NCBI RefSeq assembly: GCF_009184425.1
Contig: NZ_WELG01000001.1
Location: forward strand, 1,301,870-1,365,869
Source: Flagellimonas olearia
GTDB lineage: Bacteria > Bacteroidota > Bacteroidia > Flavobacteriales > Flavobacteriaceae
Length of the DNA stretch: 64,000 nt
Reading direction: 5' to 3'
Positions within the stretch are counted from its first letter, which is position 1; each line of letters opens with the position of its first letter. Positions 19,145 through 27,734 of the stretch are shown here, piece by piece. The notes under the pieces are model-generated. The model was given only the letters and a program-made list of their open reading frames with translations. It was not told where the DNA came from and searched no databases. The position numbers and the translations under genes are program-made.

Positions 19145-20114
19145 CTTGGTGCCTTTCATGCCGCTTCTTTAATGAATTCAAGGTGGCATTCAGTTCAAAA
19201 CCCAACAATAAGATATTGGAATTCAACCAAATGAACACCATCAAAATCAACAATCCCCCCAGTGCCCCATAAAGTTCGTTATATCGAGCAAATTTTTCCA
19301 CATAGATCCCAAAAAGATAGGAAGTGAGCACAAACAACAGGGTCGTCATCAAGGCCCCTGCCGAAAAGAACCTGGCCTTGCGTCCTTCGGCCGTCCCGAA
19401 ATAGTAGAGAATGGAGGTGGTCAGATAGGACAGTACCATAAAAAACAGGATTTTGGCCAATTGGATTCCTACTGTATCCCCTTTTTCAATATCGGTTCCA
19501 AAGGTCTTTCCAAAGTATTCGCTGGTGTATTCCACAATATAGAACTCAAAATACACAAAGGCCACGGCACCCACAATCAGCAAAATGGACAATAACAGCC
19601 CCACCATGAATGCATAGAGGTATTGCCTAAAAAAATTCCGGGTGAGTTCCACATGATAGGAGTTTTCAAAACCGCCAAAAATGGCATTGACCCCATTGGC
19701 TACCAAGAAAATGGACAACACAAAGGCGGACGACAACAACCCACCTTGTTTCTGGTCCTTGATCTGTTGGTAGATCTCCCCAAAATAATCTCCCGTTGCC
19801 GAAGGCAGGAAAGATTCCAGAAAAAGGAGGAACTGGGCATCAAAATTTTCGTTTCCCACCCGCACATATGGAATAACAAAAGGAATAAGCGTTACCATAA
19901 AGATAAGCAGCGGGAACAAGGCCATGAATACGCTAAACGCAATGGAACTAGCCCGTGTGGAAACGGCACCTTTTACGATACCGACCACATACATTTCCAT
20001 CAAATCATAGAAAGAGAGTCCCTCAAAAGCCTTGAGTTTTATGTTTTTCAATAACCGAACCAGCCAATTGACCACGGGTATTTTTTCCAACTGCTCTTCT
20101 ATGGCTACAGACAT
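19134..20114 (-). CDS. YihY/BrkB family inner-membrane protein
   Basis: 326 residues with six predicted membrane helices between about residues 50 and 300. The conserved stretches STRASSIAFSVFMALFPLLI and YGALGGLLILMVFIWLNSNILLLG are typical of the YihY/virulence factor BrkB family (once misnamed RNase BN). The molecular role is not established; export or transport is suspected. It starts directly after nadC, with no bases between the genes, so nadC, this gene, the DUF2147 gene and priA may form one transcript. Confidence 0.88.
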   Translation of the reverse strand: MSVAIEEQLEKIPVVNWLVRLLKNIKLKAFEGLSFYDLMEMYVVGIVKGAVSTRASSIAFSVFMALFPLLIFMVTLIPFVIPYVRVGNENFDAQFLLFLESFLPSATGDYFGEIYQQIKDQKQGGLLSSAFVLSIFLVANGVNAIFGGFENSYHVELTRNFFRQYLYAFMVGLLLSILLIVGAVAFVYFEFYIVEYTSEYFGKTFGTDIEKGDTVGIQLAKILFFMVLSYLTTSILYYFGTAEGRKARFFSAGALMTTLLFVLTSYLFGIYVEKFARYNELYGALGGLLILMVFIWLNSNILLLGFELNATLNSLKKRHERHQDVP

Positions 20115-20972
20115 CTAAACCGCTTTTAAACTAAGGTCCATGTTATATACAGAATGTGTCAATGCCCCTGAGGATATATAATCCACACCACACTCAGCAT
20201 ATTTCCGTATAGTATCTTCCGTAATTCCGCCCGAAGATTCGGTAAAGCACTGATCCCCTATGCGTTGCACAGCCTTTCTGGTATCTTCATAATCAAAATT
20301 ATCCAGCAAAATCCTGTAGACGCCTTTGGATTGCAGGATTTCTTCCACTTCATCCAAATTCCTTGCCTCCACAATGATCTTTAAATCCTTGCCTTCGTCC
20401 CTTAAATACTGTTGGGTCTTTTGGATAGCTTTTGTGATTCCACCGGCAAAGTCGATATGGTTGTCCTTCAACATGATCATATCATACAATGCAAACCTAT
20501 GGTTTTCGCCACCTCCGATCTTAACGGCCCATTTTTCCAAGGCTCGAATACCCGGGGTGGTCTTTCGGGTGTCCAAAATCTTGGCACCGGTACCTTCCAG
20601 AAGCGAAACATAGTATTGGGTCTTTGTGGCAATGGCACTCATCCGCTGCATGGCATTGAGTACCAAACGTTCGGCCTTTAGAATGCTTTGGGAACTTCCC
20701 TCCACGTAAAAGGCAATATCACCATGCTTGACCAAGGTGCCATCAGGTAGTAAAACTTCGACCTTAAGTTCAGGGTCCACATACTGAAATACTTGTTGGG
20801 CAAAGGCCACACCGGCCAGTACGCCCTCATCCTTTACCAAAAGTTTTGCCTTACCCATGGCAGTTGCCGGAATACAGGCCAATGAGCTATGGTCGCCATC
20901 CCCGACATCTTCCCGAATGGCGTTGGCAATGATCAAACTGAGTTCTTTCTGAAATTGTTCTTCGGATATCAT
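20115..20972 (-). CDS. nadC: Nicotinate-nucleotide diphosphorylase (carboxylating), quinolinate phosphoribosyltransferase
   Basis: 285 residues, full length. It converts quinolinate and PRPP to nicotinate mononucleotide in NAD synthesis. Active-site stretches are present: EDVGDGDHSS near residue 20, RLVLNAMQRMSAIAT, LDTRKTTPGIRALEKWAVKI near residue 135, MLKDNHI and the late SSGGITEDTIRKYAECGVDYIS. The partners nadA and nadB are not in the window. The likely promoter region is the short gap to divergent rlmH. Confidence 0.96.
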   Translation of the reverse strand: MISEEQFQKELSLIIANAIREDVGDGDHSSLACIPATAMGKAKLLVKDEGVLAGVAFAQQVFQYVDPELKVEVLLPDGTLVKHGDIAFYVEGSSQSILKAERLVLNAMQRMSAIATKTQYYVSLLEGTGAKILDTRKTTPGIRALEKWAVKIGGGENHRFALYDMIMLKDNHIDFAGGITKAIQKTQQYLRDEGKDLKIIVEARNLDEVEEILQSKGVYRILLDNFDYEDTRKAVQRIGDQCFTESSGGITEDTIRKYAECGVDYISSGALTHSVYNMDLSLKAV

Positions 20973-21066
20973 CCACGAGGGGTTTTAACGAAAATAGTAA
21001 AAACATTCCTCCTTACCCATGCCCAGTACATGGTTCTTGTTTCAACACAAAGGATTATTTTTGGGG

Positions 21067-21540
21067 ATGCAGATTACCTTGATCGCCATAGGCAAAACCG
21101 ATGATCCTGATCTAGAACGACTTATCGCCATCTACGAAAAGCGATTGCAACACTACATCAAGTTTCAGCTACAGGTTATTCCCGATATTAAAAACAGTAA
21201 AAATCTTTCCGAAGCCCAACAAAAGGAAAAGGAAGGGGAACTGATTTTGGGACAGCTCCAAAATTCCGATGTACTCATCTTACTTGATGAAAAAGGGAAA
21301 CAGTATACCTCGGTCGAGTTTTCCCAATTCCTCCAAAAGAAAATGAACAGTGGCATAAAGAATTTGGTGCTAGCCATTGGTGGTCCCTACGGCTTCAGTG
21401 ATACGGTCTACAACAGGTGCAATGGAAAAATAAGCCTGTCCAAAATGACCTTTTCCCACCAAATGGTACGCTTGTTCTTTGTAGAGCAATTGTACCGAGG
21501 GTTCACGATTCTTCGGAACGAACCTTATCACCATCAATGA
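21067..21540 (+). CDS. rlmH: 23S rRNA (pseudouridine1915-N3)-methyltransferase
   Basis: 157 residues starting MQITLIAIGKTDD. The SPOUT-type fold shows LILLDEKGKQYTSVEFSQFL, the cofactor loop LAIGGPYGFS and the end SLSKMTFSHQMVRLFFVEQL. It methylates pseudouridine 1915 in helix 69 of 23S rRNA. An ATG 16 codons upstream in the same frame adds residues absent from the family, so the internal Met is chosen. The SAM-binding G-G-P-Y-G knot is intact. Confidence 0.95.
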   Translation: MQITLIAIGKTDDPDLERLIAIYEKRLQHYIKFQLQVIPDIKNSKNLSEAQQKEKEGELILGQLQNSDVLILLDEKGKQYTSVEFSQFLQKKMNSGIKNLVLAIGGPYGFSDTVYNRCNGKISLSKMTFSHQMVRLFFVEQLYRGFTILRNEPYHHQ

Positions 21541-21736
21541 TTAAATCTTAGACCGCTTCGCTTAAAGATTCAAGAGCAAAGACGCTGATCTCACTTGGTT
21601 CTTGAGCTTTAGCTTATTTTAGGATTTGGTACTTGGGATTTGTTGATTCAGTTATTGATTTACTTTCTCGCGAACTTTATCTTTTCTCTTTCGTCTTGTG
21701 ATTCTTAACTCTAGATTCTTGACACTTGAGTTTTGC
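21541..21736. other. AT-rich gap with degenerate GATTCTTxxxTCT-like repeats
   Basis: This 196-base stretch between rlmH and the end of the serine gene contains several imperfect copies of a GATTCTTGA/CTTGAGTT pattern (for example GATTCTTAACTC, GATTCTTGACAC, GTTCTTGAGC). Flavobacterial intergenic regions often hold such text. I see no gene or RNA structure. Confidence 0.4.
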
Positions 21737-23629
21737 CTAGTAAAGTACCCTGAACTTAATGGTGTTTTCTATCGCCTTAAGTTCTTTGATGACGTCTTTG
21801 TTGTACTCCTTGTCCAAATCAGAGATTACATACCCTACTTCTGAATCTGTGGAAAGGTACTGACCCGTGATGTTCAAACCATACTTGGCCAACACCTCAT
21901 TGATTTTGGCCATGATCCCCGGAACATTCCTATGGATATGTAAAAAGCGGTGCGCCTTGTTTTGCTTGGGCAGTCTAATATTGGGAAAATTCACCGCATC
22001 CACAGTGTTCCCTGAGTTAATGTAATCCATGATCTTGTTTGGCACAAAGTCGGCTATATCACGTTGGGCCTCCTCCGTACTTCCACCAATATGAGGTGTA
22101 AGAATCACATTGGAAAGTCCTTGCAATGGTGTTTCAAAAGAACCGTTGCTTCGTGGTTCGGAAGGATACACATCCACAGCGGCTCCGCCCAGTTTTCCAC
22201 TTTTAATGGCTGCGGCCAAAGCATCGATATCCACCACAAATCCACGGGAAAGATTAATAAGCTTGGCGCCGTCTTTCATTTGGTTGATTTCACGCTCACC
22301 AATGAAGTTTTTATTCGCCTTGTTATCATCCACATGCAAGGTTACCACATCAGAAACGGACAATAAGTCTTCCAAGGTGCTGCACTTAACGGCATTACCT
22401 ATGGCCAACTGATCGTTTACGTCGTAATAATATACTTTCATCCCCATGGCCTCTGCCAAAACAGACATTTGTTTTCCAATGTTTCCGTAACCTACAATAC
22501 CCAAGTTCTTGCCTCTCACCTCTTGGGAACCGGCTGCGGTTTTGTTCCACTCACCGTTATGGATTTCCGTACTACGCGGAAAAATGCTTCGCATCAACAT
22601 AATGGTCTGCCCTATGGCCAGTTCCACTACGGAACGGGTATTGCTGTAGGGTGCGTTGAACACCACAACCCCTTTTTTCTTGCTGTATTCCAAATCGATT
22701 TGAGTGGTACCAATACAGAAGGCTCCCACTACCAAAAGTTTGTTGGCAGCATCCAGAACCTTTTGGGTTACCTGGGTCTTGGAACGTATACCCAACACAT
22801 GCACTCCCTTGATACGCTCAACTAAGTCGTCTTCGGAAAGACTGTGCTTGACCAATTCTACGGAAAACCCTTCTTCCGACAGGTTTTTGAAAGCATCGGG
22901 ATGGACATTTTCAAGCAATAATATCTTGATTCGGTTCTTGGGATAGGATAAATTACGTGGCAAATCGTTCACAAATAAAAATTCATCTAGGTTAGGTGCT
23001 ACGTGGTCCGCATTGTTCGTCGCTTTCTCACGGTGCACATTTTCAGTATAGGCGAAAAACTTATGGGCAATTCCGGCCTCACGCATCACATAGTCGCTAT
23101 AGCCATCACCAATCACTTGGACCTCGCCATCCAAATCCAAGTTTTTTAAACACTCAATTTTCCCATTATGGGAAGCGAGAACATTGGCTTCATCGAATCC
23201 AATGATGTTTCCTTCTTCATCAAATTTAAAGGTATTGGCATAAACCCGATCGGATGGAATGTTGTACTCTTTTACTATAGGATCGATAAATTCCTTGAAT
23301 CCGCAGGAAATCACATAAATATCATCCGAAAACTCTTTAAAAAAGTCTTTGTTCGATGCTATGGATTTGGAAATTTTGTGTCGCAATTCACCCACCAAAC
23401 GCTCCAAATCGTTCTTGTGCGCATTCAATAATCGAATTCTTTTTTCAAGGGATTCCGTAAATGAAATGTCCCCATCGATTCCCAAGTTGGTAATTCTCTG
23501 GATCTCCTTGACAACTTCTTCCTTATTGGATTTGCCTTGAAGGGTAATTTCCGCCAAGACATCCAATGCCTCTACCCGGGTAAGGGTGCTATCAAAATCG
23601 AAAACGTATTTGCGTCCCTCTTCTACCAT
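21737..23629 (-). CDS. Bifunctional phosphoserine phosphatase / D-3-phosphoglycerate dehydrogenase fusion
   Basis: 630 residues, about 220 longer than standalone SerA. Residues 1-225 form a HAD-type SerB domain with the nucleophile motif DFDST (Asp11, Asp13), motif II Ser108, Lys157 and GDGYSD (174-179). Residues 233-550 are a D-2-hydroxyacid dehydrogenase: GIRSKTQV, the NAD fold GIVGYGNIGKQM, INLSRGFVVD and LTPHIGGST with the catalytic His. Residues 560-630 are an ACT domain, usually the serine-feedback sensor. The fusion joins the first and third steps of serine synthesis from 3-phosphoglycerate; the middle enzyme SerC is not in the window. All catalytic motifs look intact. The gene stands alone. 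Confidence 0.92.
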   Translation of the reverse strand: MVEEGRKYVFDFDSTLTRVEALDVLAEITLQGKSNKEEVVKEIQRITNLGIDGDISFTESLEKRIRLLNAHKNDLERLVGELRHKISKSIASNKDFFKEFSDDIYVISCGFKEFIDPIVKEYNIPSDRVYANTFKFDEEGNIIGFDEANVLASHNGKIECLKNLDLDGEVQVIGDGYSDYVMREAGIAHKFFAYTENVHREKATNNADHVAPNLDEFLFVNDLPRNLSYPKNRIKILLLENVHPDAFKNLSEEGFSVELVKHSLSEDDLVERIKGVHVLGIRSKTQVTQKVLDAANKLLVVGAFCIGTTQIDLEYSKKKGVVVFNAPYSNTRSVVELAIGQTIMLMRSIFPRSTEIHNGEWNKTAAGSQEVRGKNLGIVGYGNIGKQMSVLAEAMGMKVYYYDVNDQLAIGNAVKCSTLEDLLSVSDVVTLHVDDNKANKNFIGEREINQMKDGAKLINLSRGFVVDIDALAAAIKSGKLGGAAVDVYPSEPRSNGSFETPLQGLSNVILTPHIGGSTEEAQRDIADFVPNKIMDYINSGNTVDAVNFPNIRLPKQNKAHRFLHIHRNVPGIMAKINEVLAKYGLNITGQYLSTDSEVGYVISDLDKEYNKDVIKELKAIENTIKFRVLY

Positions 23630-23784
23630 GATGTTCTCAAAAAATTAAGGCGTAAAATTAAGCATTAATTCCATCATCCAAATTGGAACCCGACCAAAAC
23701 CTTACAGAATTGCGGATAAATCAAAAAACGCTTTTAAAATGTTTGAAATGGCACCCGAAATCCACTTTTTTGTAATGATTGCGT

Positions 23785-24237
23785 TCAAAACCAACGCCGG
23801 GTAATCTTGGAATACATCCGATATTCCTTTCCAAATACCTCCTCCAATGCCTTTTCTTCATTTTGAATCTGAAAATGGTTCATATATGATACAAATCCGG
23901 CAGCCAAAAGGGTGTTGAACGCATTGCCCAACCAAAGGCCAAAGGCCAGTAAAAAAAGAAGCATCCCCAAGTACATGGGGTTCCTGGTGAATACATAAAT
24001 ACCGTTGGTCACCAATTTTCTTGCCTTTTCGGGGCTCAAGGGATCCACCGTGGTTTTAGAGTCCAAAAATTGGCCCACTGCGATAAGTATCACTAAAATA
24101 CCCAATCCACAAAGTACCATCGAAAGTGTTTTGCGTCCAAAAAAATCAAACTCCCCAAAGGGCAAAAAACTGTCCAAAACATACATCAGACCGCTAAAAA
24201 CAAGTAGCACCAAAGCTGGGGGTATCCGTAGTCCCAT
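23785..24237 (-). CDS. Isoprenylcysteine carboxyl methyltransferase-like membrane protein
   Basis: 150 residues with four hydrophobic segments. The C-terminal SAM-binding signature NGIYVFTRNPMYLGMLL, then EEKALEEVFGKEYRMY and RRW, places it in the isoprenylcysteine carboxyl methyltransferase/phospholipid methyltransferase group. Bacterial members methylate lipids or unknown membrane substrates; the target here is not known. It is divergent from rdgB, with 57 bases between the start codons, and the rdgB -7 box lies in that gap. Confidence 0.85.
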   Translation of the reverse strand: MGLRIPPALVLLVFSGLMYVLDSFLPFGEFDFFGRKTLSMVLCGLGILVILIAVGQFLDSKTTVDPLSPEKARKLVTNGIYVFTRNPMYLGMLLFLLAFGLWLGNAFNTLLAAGFVSYMNHFQIQNEEKALEEVFGKEYRMYSKITRRWF

Positions 24238-24264
24238 ATTCCAAAAGTTATGCTTCGAAATTAC

Positions 24265-24272
24265 TACTTTTG
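24265..24272 (+). promoter_or_regulatory. -7 promoter box (TACTTTTG) for rdgB
   Basis: TACTTTTG fits TAnnTTTG and lies 22 bases before the GTG start. No TTG is seen at the correct distance. Confidence 0.55.
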
Positions 24273-24294
24273 AGCCTTATCTGAATTTTATAGT

Positions 24295-24873
24295 GTGAGA
24301 CTTGTCTTTGCCACCCATAACGACCATAAACTCCGTGAGGTACAACAATTGCTTCCCAACTCCATTGAACTGCTCTCCCTAAAGGATATTGGCTGTTTTG
24401 ATGAAATCCCTGAAACTGGGGAGACCTTGGAGGAAAATGCCAAAATCAAGGCCGATTTTGTGACCCAAACCTATGGTTTTGACTGTTTTTCAGACGATAC
24501 GGGGCTTTTGGTGGATGTGCTCAACGGCCAACCCGGGGTCTACTCCGCCCGATATGCCGGAGAGCAAAAAAACGCCCAAGACAATATGGGCAAATTACTT
24601 TCCGAAATGAAAGGGAAAGAGAATAGGAATGCGCATTTCAAAACCGCCATCCACTTGAATACAGGTGGTAAAAGCCTTGTCTTTGAAGGGATTGTTGAAG
24701 GTGTCATCACCGAAAAAGAGACTGGAACGGGTGGTTTTGGATACGACCCCATCTTCATGCCTATAGGCTATGACAAAACCTTTGGGGAACTGTCCGCGGA
24801 GACCAAAAATGCTATCAGCCACAGGGGAAGGGCCATCCAGAAACTGGTGGACTTTTTAAAAAAGAAAGCATAA
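24295..24873 (+). CDS. rdgB: Non-canonical purine NTP pyrophosphatase (ITPase/XTPase)
   Basis: 192 residues. It hydrolyses dITP, XTP and similar damaged nucleotides to monophosphates, keeping them out of DNA. Signature stretches: MRLVFATHNDHKLREV, SDDTGLLVDVLNGQPGVYSARYAG (quoted in part; residues 66-84) and the C-terminal GFGYDPIFMP with ISHRGRA. Translation starts at GTG, because the conserved N-terminus begins exactly there and no ATG fits. The gene is followed by the DEAD-box helicase leader. Confidence 0.95.
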   Translation: MRLVFATHNDHKLREVQQLLPNSIELLSLKDIGCFDEIPETGETLEENAKIKADFVTQTYGFDCFSDDTGLLVDVLNGQPGVYSARYAGEQKNAQDNMGKLLSEMKGKENRNAHFKTAIHLNTGGKSLVFEGIVEGVITEKETGTGGFGYDPIFMPIGYDKTFGELSAETKNAISHRGRAIQKLVDFLKKKA

Positions 24874-24898
24874 AAGCTTCCACGGAATATATTTAGCG

Positions 24899-24906
24899 TA
24901 CATTTG
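24899..24906 (+). promoter_or_regulatory. -7 promoter box (TACATTTG) for the helicase leader
   Basis: TACATTTG fits TAnnTTTG. It lies 113 bases before the helicase start codon, which leaves an unusually long leader for this genome. Confidence 0.6.
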
Positions 24907-25018
24907 CCGCTTTATTAACGCCGCCGGTATGGGCAAGGTGTTGCGATGGGCTTGAAAGGGTTATACGAAAATCGCTCTATGCAACACAACATATTTGCGA
25001 TTTAAGGTATACACCGCT
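24907..25018 (+). ncRNA. Structured 5' leader of the DEAD-box helicase mRNA (candidate cis-regulatory RNA)
   Basis: About 105 bases of leader. GTGTTGC (24938-24944) is the exact reverse complement of GCAACAC (24981-24987), and an inner GAT/ATC or alternative GCGAT/ATCGC pairing extends the helix; the two options share bases and exclude each other. ATGGGC occurs twice (24929 and 24946). G/C content is higher than in other gaps nearby. RNA helicase and cold-shock genes often carry leaders that sense temperature or helicase level; that role here is inference. Confidence 0.5.
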
Positions 25019-26785
25019 ATGACAAAATTTGAAGCCTTGGGGTTAGATCAACCCCTATTGGATGCTATTTCCGATCTTGGATTTGAATCTCCATCCGAAG
25101 TACAAGAAAAATCAATCCCCATTCTTTTGGAACAAGACACCGATTTGGTGGCCTTGGCCCAAACCGGAACAGGTAAGACCGCTGCTTTTGGTTTTCCCAT
25201 GATCCAAAAGATCCATGCGGAGAGCCGGACTACACAAGGTTTGATTCTTTCCCCTACCCGTGAACTGTGTTTGCAGATTACCAACGAACTAAAATTATAC
25301 TCCAAATACATTAAAGGTCTGAACACCGTGGCCATCTATGGTGGCGCCAGTATCACCGAACAGGCCAAACAGATAAAACGTGGCGCACAGATCGTCGTGG
25401 CCACGCCTGGCCGGATGAAGGACATGATCGGCCGTGGCATGGTGGACATTTCCAAAATTGACTATTGTGTATTGGATGAGGCCGATGAAATGCTGAACAT
25501 GGGCTTCTATGAGGACATCAAAGACATTTTATCCAACACCCCTCAAGAAAAATTGACATGGTTGTTTTCAGCGACCATGCCCAAGGAAGTGGCTTCCATC
25601 GCCAAAAAATTCATGCACCAACCCGTGGAAATCACCGTGGGCACCAAAAATGCAGGAGCATCAACGGTACAGCATGAGTACTATGTGGTAGGTGGACGTG
25701 ATCGCTACGCAGCCCTGAAACGTTTGGCCGATGCCAATCCCGGTATCTTTTCCGTGGTTTTCTGTAGAACCAAGCGCGATACCCAACGTGTGGCCGAAAA
25801 ATTGATCGAAGACGGATACAACGCAGGGGCATTGCATGGTGATCTAAGCCAAAACCAGCGTGATTTGGTCATGAATGCCTTCCGAAAAAAGCAGGTGCAA
25901 ATGTTGGTAGCTACGGACGTGGCTGCTCGTGGAATTGATGTGGATGACGTGACCCACGTAATCAACTATCAGTTGCCCGATGAGATCGAGACCTATACCC
26001 ACCGAAGTGGACGTACGGGACGAGCCGGTAAATCAGGTATCTCCATGGTTATTGTCACCCGTTCCGAACTGAGAAAGATCAAGGCCATTGAAAATAAAAT
26101 CAAACAGGAATTTCTAAAGAAAAACATTCCTGATGGAATCGAAATCTGCGAGATTCAATTATATCACTTGGCCAACAAAATCAAGGAAACCAAGATCAAC
26201 AAGGAGATTGATAGTTACCTTCCCGCCATCAATGATGTATTGGACGGTATAGACCGCGAAGAGCTTATCAAGAAAATAGTTTCCGTGGAGTTTACCCAGT
26301 TCTACAACTATTACAGCAAAACCAAAGACCTTAATAGTCAAGATGGTGGCAGGGATAGAGATGACAAAGGGACTTCCAAAGGAGAAATTCCAAATGAAGG
26401 TTCCGTGCGTTACTTTATCAATGTTGGTGAGCGCGATGGTTACGATTGGATGTCGCTGAAAGACTTTCTAAGGGATACATTGAACCTGGAAAAAGAAGAT
26501 ATTTTCAATGTCGACACCAAAGACAGTTTCTCCTTCTTCAATTCGGATGCGCATCTGGCCGAATTAATTATCCAAACCTTTACCGAATTCAAATTGGAAG
26601 GTCGCTTCATCAATGTGGAAATTTCTACCAAGCCCGGTGGTGGCGGTGGAAAAGGTGGAGGCAAAAAACGTGGACATCGAAAAAGTGGACACCGAAAAGG
26701 CGGAAGCAACAAACCATCCTTCAAAGGAGGAAAAAAAGGTGGATACGGTAAGAAAGGTGGCAAAAAGAGGTCTGGCTTTTATTAG
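25019..26785 (+). CDS. DEAD-box ATP-dependent RNA helicase with DbpA-type RNA-binding domain
   Basis: 588 residues from MTKFEALGLDQPLLDAI; an ATG eight codons earlier is ignored because homology begins here. Motifs in order: Q motif (near residue 29), AQTGTGKT (47-54), SPTREL, GG and TPGR, DEAD in VLDEADEMLNMGF, SAT, then the second lobe with ARGIDV and HRSGRTGRAGK. A DbpA-like RNA-binding domain follows (about 460-540: VRYFINVGERDGYDWMSLKD). The tail (about 545-588) is almost only Gly, Lys, Arg and His. It remodels structured RNA, probably in ribosome assembly or cold adaptation. A long structured leader precedes it. Confidence 0.94.
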   Translation: MTKFEALGLDQPLLDAISDLGFESPSEVQEKSIPILLEQDTDLVALAQTGTGKTAAFGFPMIQKIHAESRTTQGLILSPTRELCLQITNELKLYSKYIKGLNTVAIYGGASITEQAKQIKRGAQIVVATPGRMKDMIGRGMVDISKIDYCVLDEADEMLNMGFYEDIKDILSNTPQEKLTWLFSATMPKEVASIAKKFMHQPVEITVGTKNAGASTVQHEYYVVGGRDRYAALKRLADANPGIFSVVFCRTKRDTQRVAEKLIEDGYNAGALHGDLSQNQRDLVMNAFRKKQVQMLVATDVAARGIDVDDVTHVINYQLPDEIETYTHRSGRTGRAGKSGISMVIVTRSELRKIKAIENKIKQEFLKKNIPDGIEICEIQLYHLANKIKETKINKEIDSYLPAINDVLDGIDREELIKKIVSVEFTQFYNYYSKTKDLNSQDGGRDRDDKGTSKGEIPNEGSVRYFINVGERDGYDWMSLKDFLRDTLNLEKEDIFNVDTKDSFSFFNSDAHLAELIIQTFTEFKLEGRFINVEISTKPGGGGGKGGGKKRGHRKSGHRKGGSNKPSFKGGKKGGYGKKGGKKRSGFY

Positions 26786-26860
26786 TTAATTCTATATTAA
26801 ATCACACGGGCTTCCTGTTTATTTTTCTTTGTTTAGTATTTTTATACCTACAAAGATTGC

Positions 26861-27637
26861 ATGAGAAGATATCTACTTTTACTTTTTTTTCTGAGTGTTG
26901 GATTTTGCTTTGCCCAAAATGACGACGAATCCAGCGTTCAGGAAGAGTTGACCGCTACAGTAATCAACGCCCAAAGTGATTTTCCTTTGGAAAGTGTTCA
27001 CATCATTAACCTTAACCAGGTAAAAGGGACCATCACGGACCAAAATGGAAAATTCACCATTCAGGCAGCTGTAAACGATACCTTATACCTTTCATACTTG
27101 GGATTTAAGACCCAAAAAGTACGGGTCACCAATGATATGTTCCGGTTCAAGGATACCAAAATAGCGCTGACCGAGCTAGCCTATGCCTTGGAAGAAGTCA
27201 TCGTAAAGCCTTATCAGCTCACAGGCTATTTGGAAATCGATGTAAAGAATCTTCCCATCAACAATGCTTATCAGTACAGCATCTCTGGCCTGAACACCAG
27301 TTATGAAGGAGGCAACAAGAGCCCCAGTGCCGTGACCAAGGTCTTGGGGGCCATCTTGAATCCGGCCGACCTCCTGCGGAACCTCTTTGGTAAAAAGCCC
27401 AGACAGATGCGGAAATTACGTCAGATGAAAGAAGATGACAACATCCGGAATCTTCTGGCCTCCAAATTTGATAGAGAAACCCTCACCGAACTGCTGCAAT
27501 TGGAAAAAGTGGACATCGAGGACATTTTGAATAACTGTAACTATTCAAAATCCTTCATCAATACGGCCAATGACCTGCAAATATTGGATGCCATTTCCAG
27601 CTGTTACGAAGAGTACAAAGTACTCAACCGAAAGTAA
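26861..27637 (+). CDS. Secreted protein with carboxypeptidase-regulatory-like domain
   Basis: 258 residues. A signal peptide (MRRYLLLLFFLSVGFCFAQ) precedes a CarboxypepD_reg-like beta-sandwich (about residues 30-110: TATVINAQSDFPLESVHIIN, GTITDQNGKFTI, LYLSYLGFKTQKV) and LEEVIVKPYQLTGYLEID, similar to the end of this domain in TonB receptors. The remainder is charged and mostly helical. There is no barrel, so it is not a receptor; flavobacteria carry many such stand-alone proteins of unknown role, probably periplasmic. It is 75 bases after the helicase gene and 97 before the GH13 gene. Confidence 0.8.
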   Translation: MRRYLLLLFFLSVGFCFAQNDDESSVQEELTATVINAQSDFPLESVHIINLNQVKGTITDQNGKFTIQAAVNDTLYLSYLGFKTQKVRVTNDMFRFKDTKIALTELAYALEEVIVKPYQLTGYLEIDVKNLPINNAYQYSISGLNTSYEGGNKSPSAVTKVLGAILNPADLLRNLFGKKPRQMRKLRQMKEDDNIRNLLASKFDRETLTELLQLEKVDIEDILNNCNYSKSFINTANDLQILDAISSCYEEYKVLNRK

Positions 27638-27734
27638 CGAACACCGTTTTACGCTACACCCGCAGTGCCTTGGGACTATAAATAAATTTTAGTTTTCCAT
27701 ATTCATTTTATAGCTTTAGGGAAAATCCCAATGC

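Noticed and set aside
21019-21066. Longer start for rlmH
   Set aside because: The family begins at MQITLIAIGK; the 16 added residues have no counterpart.
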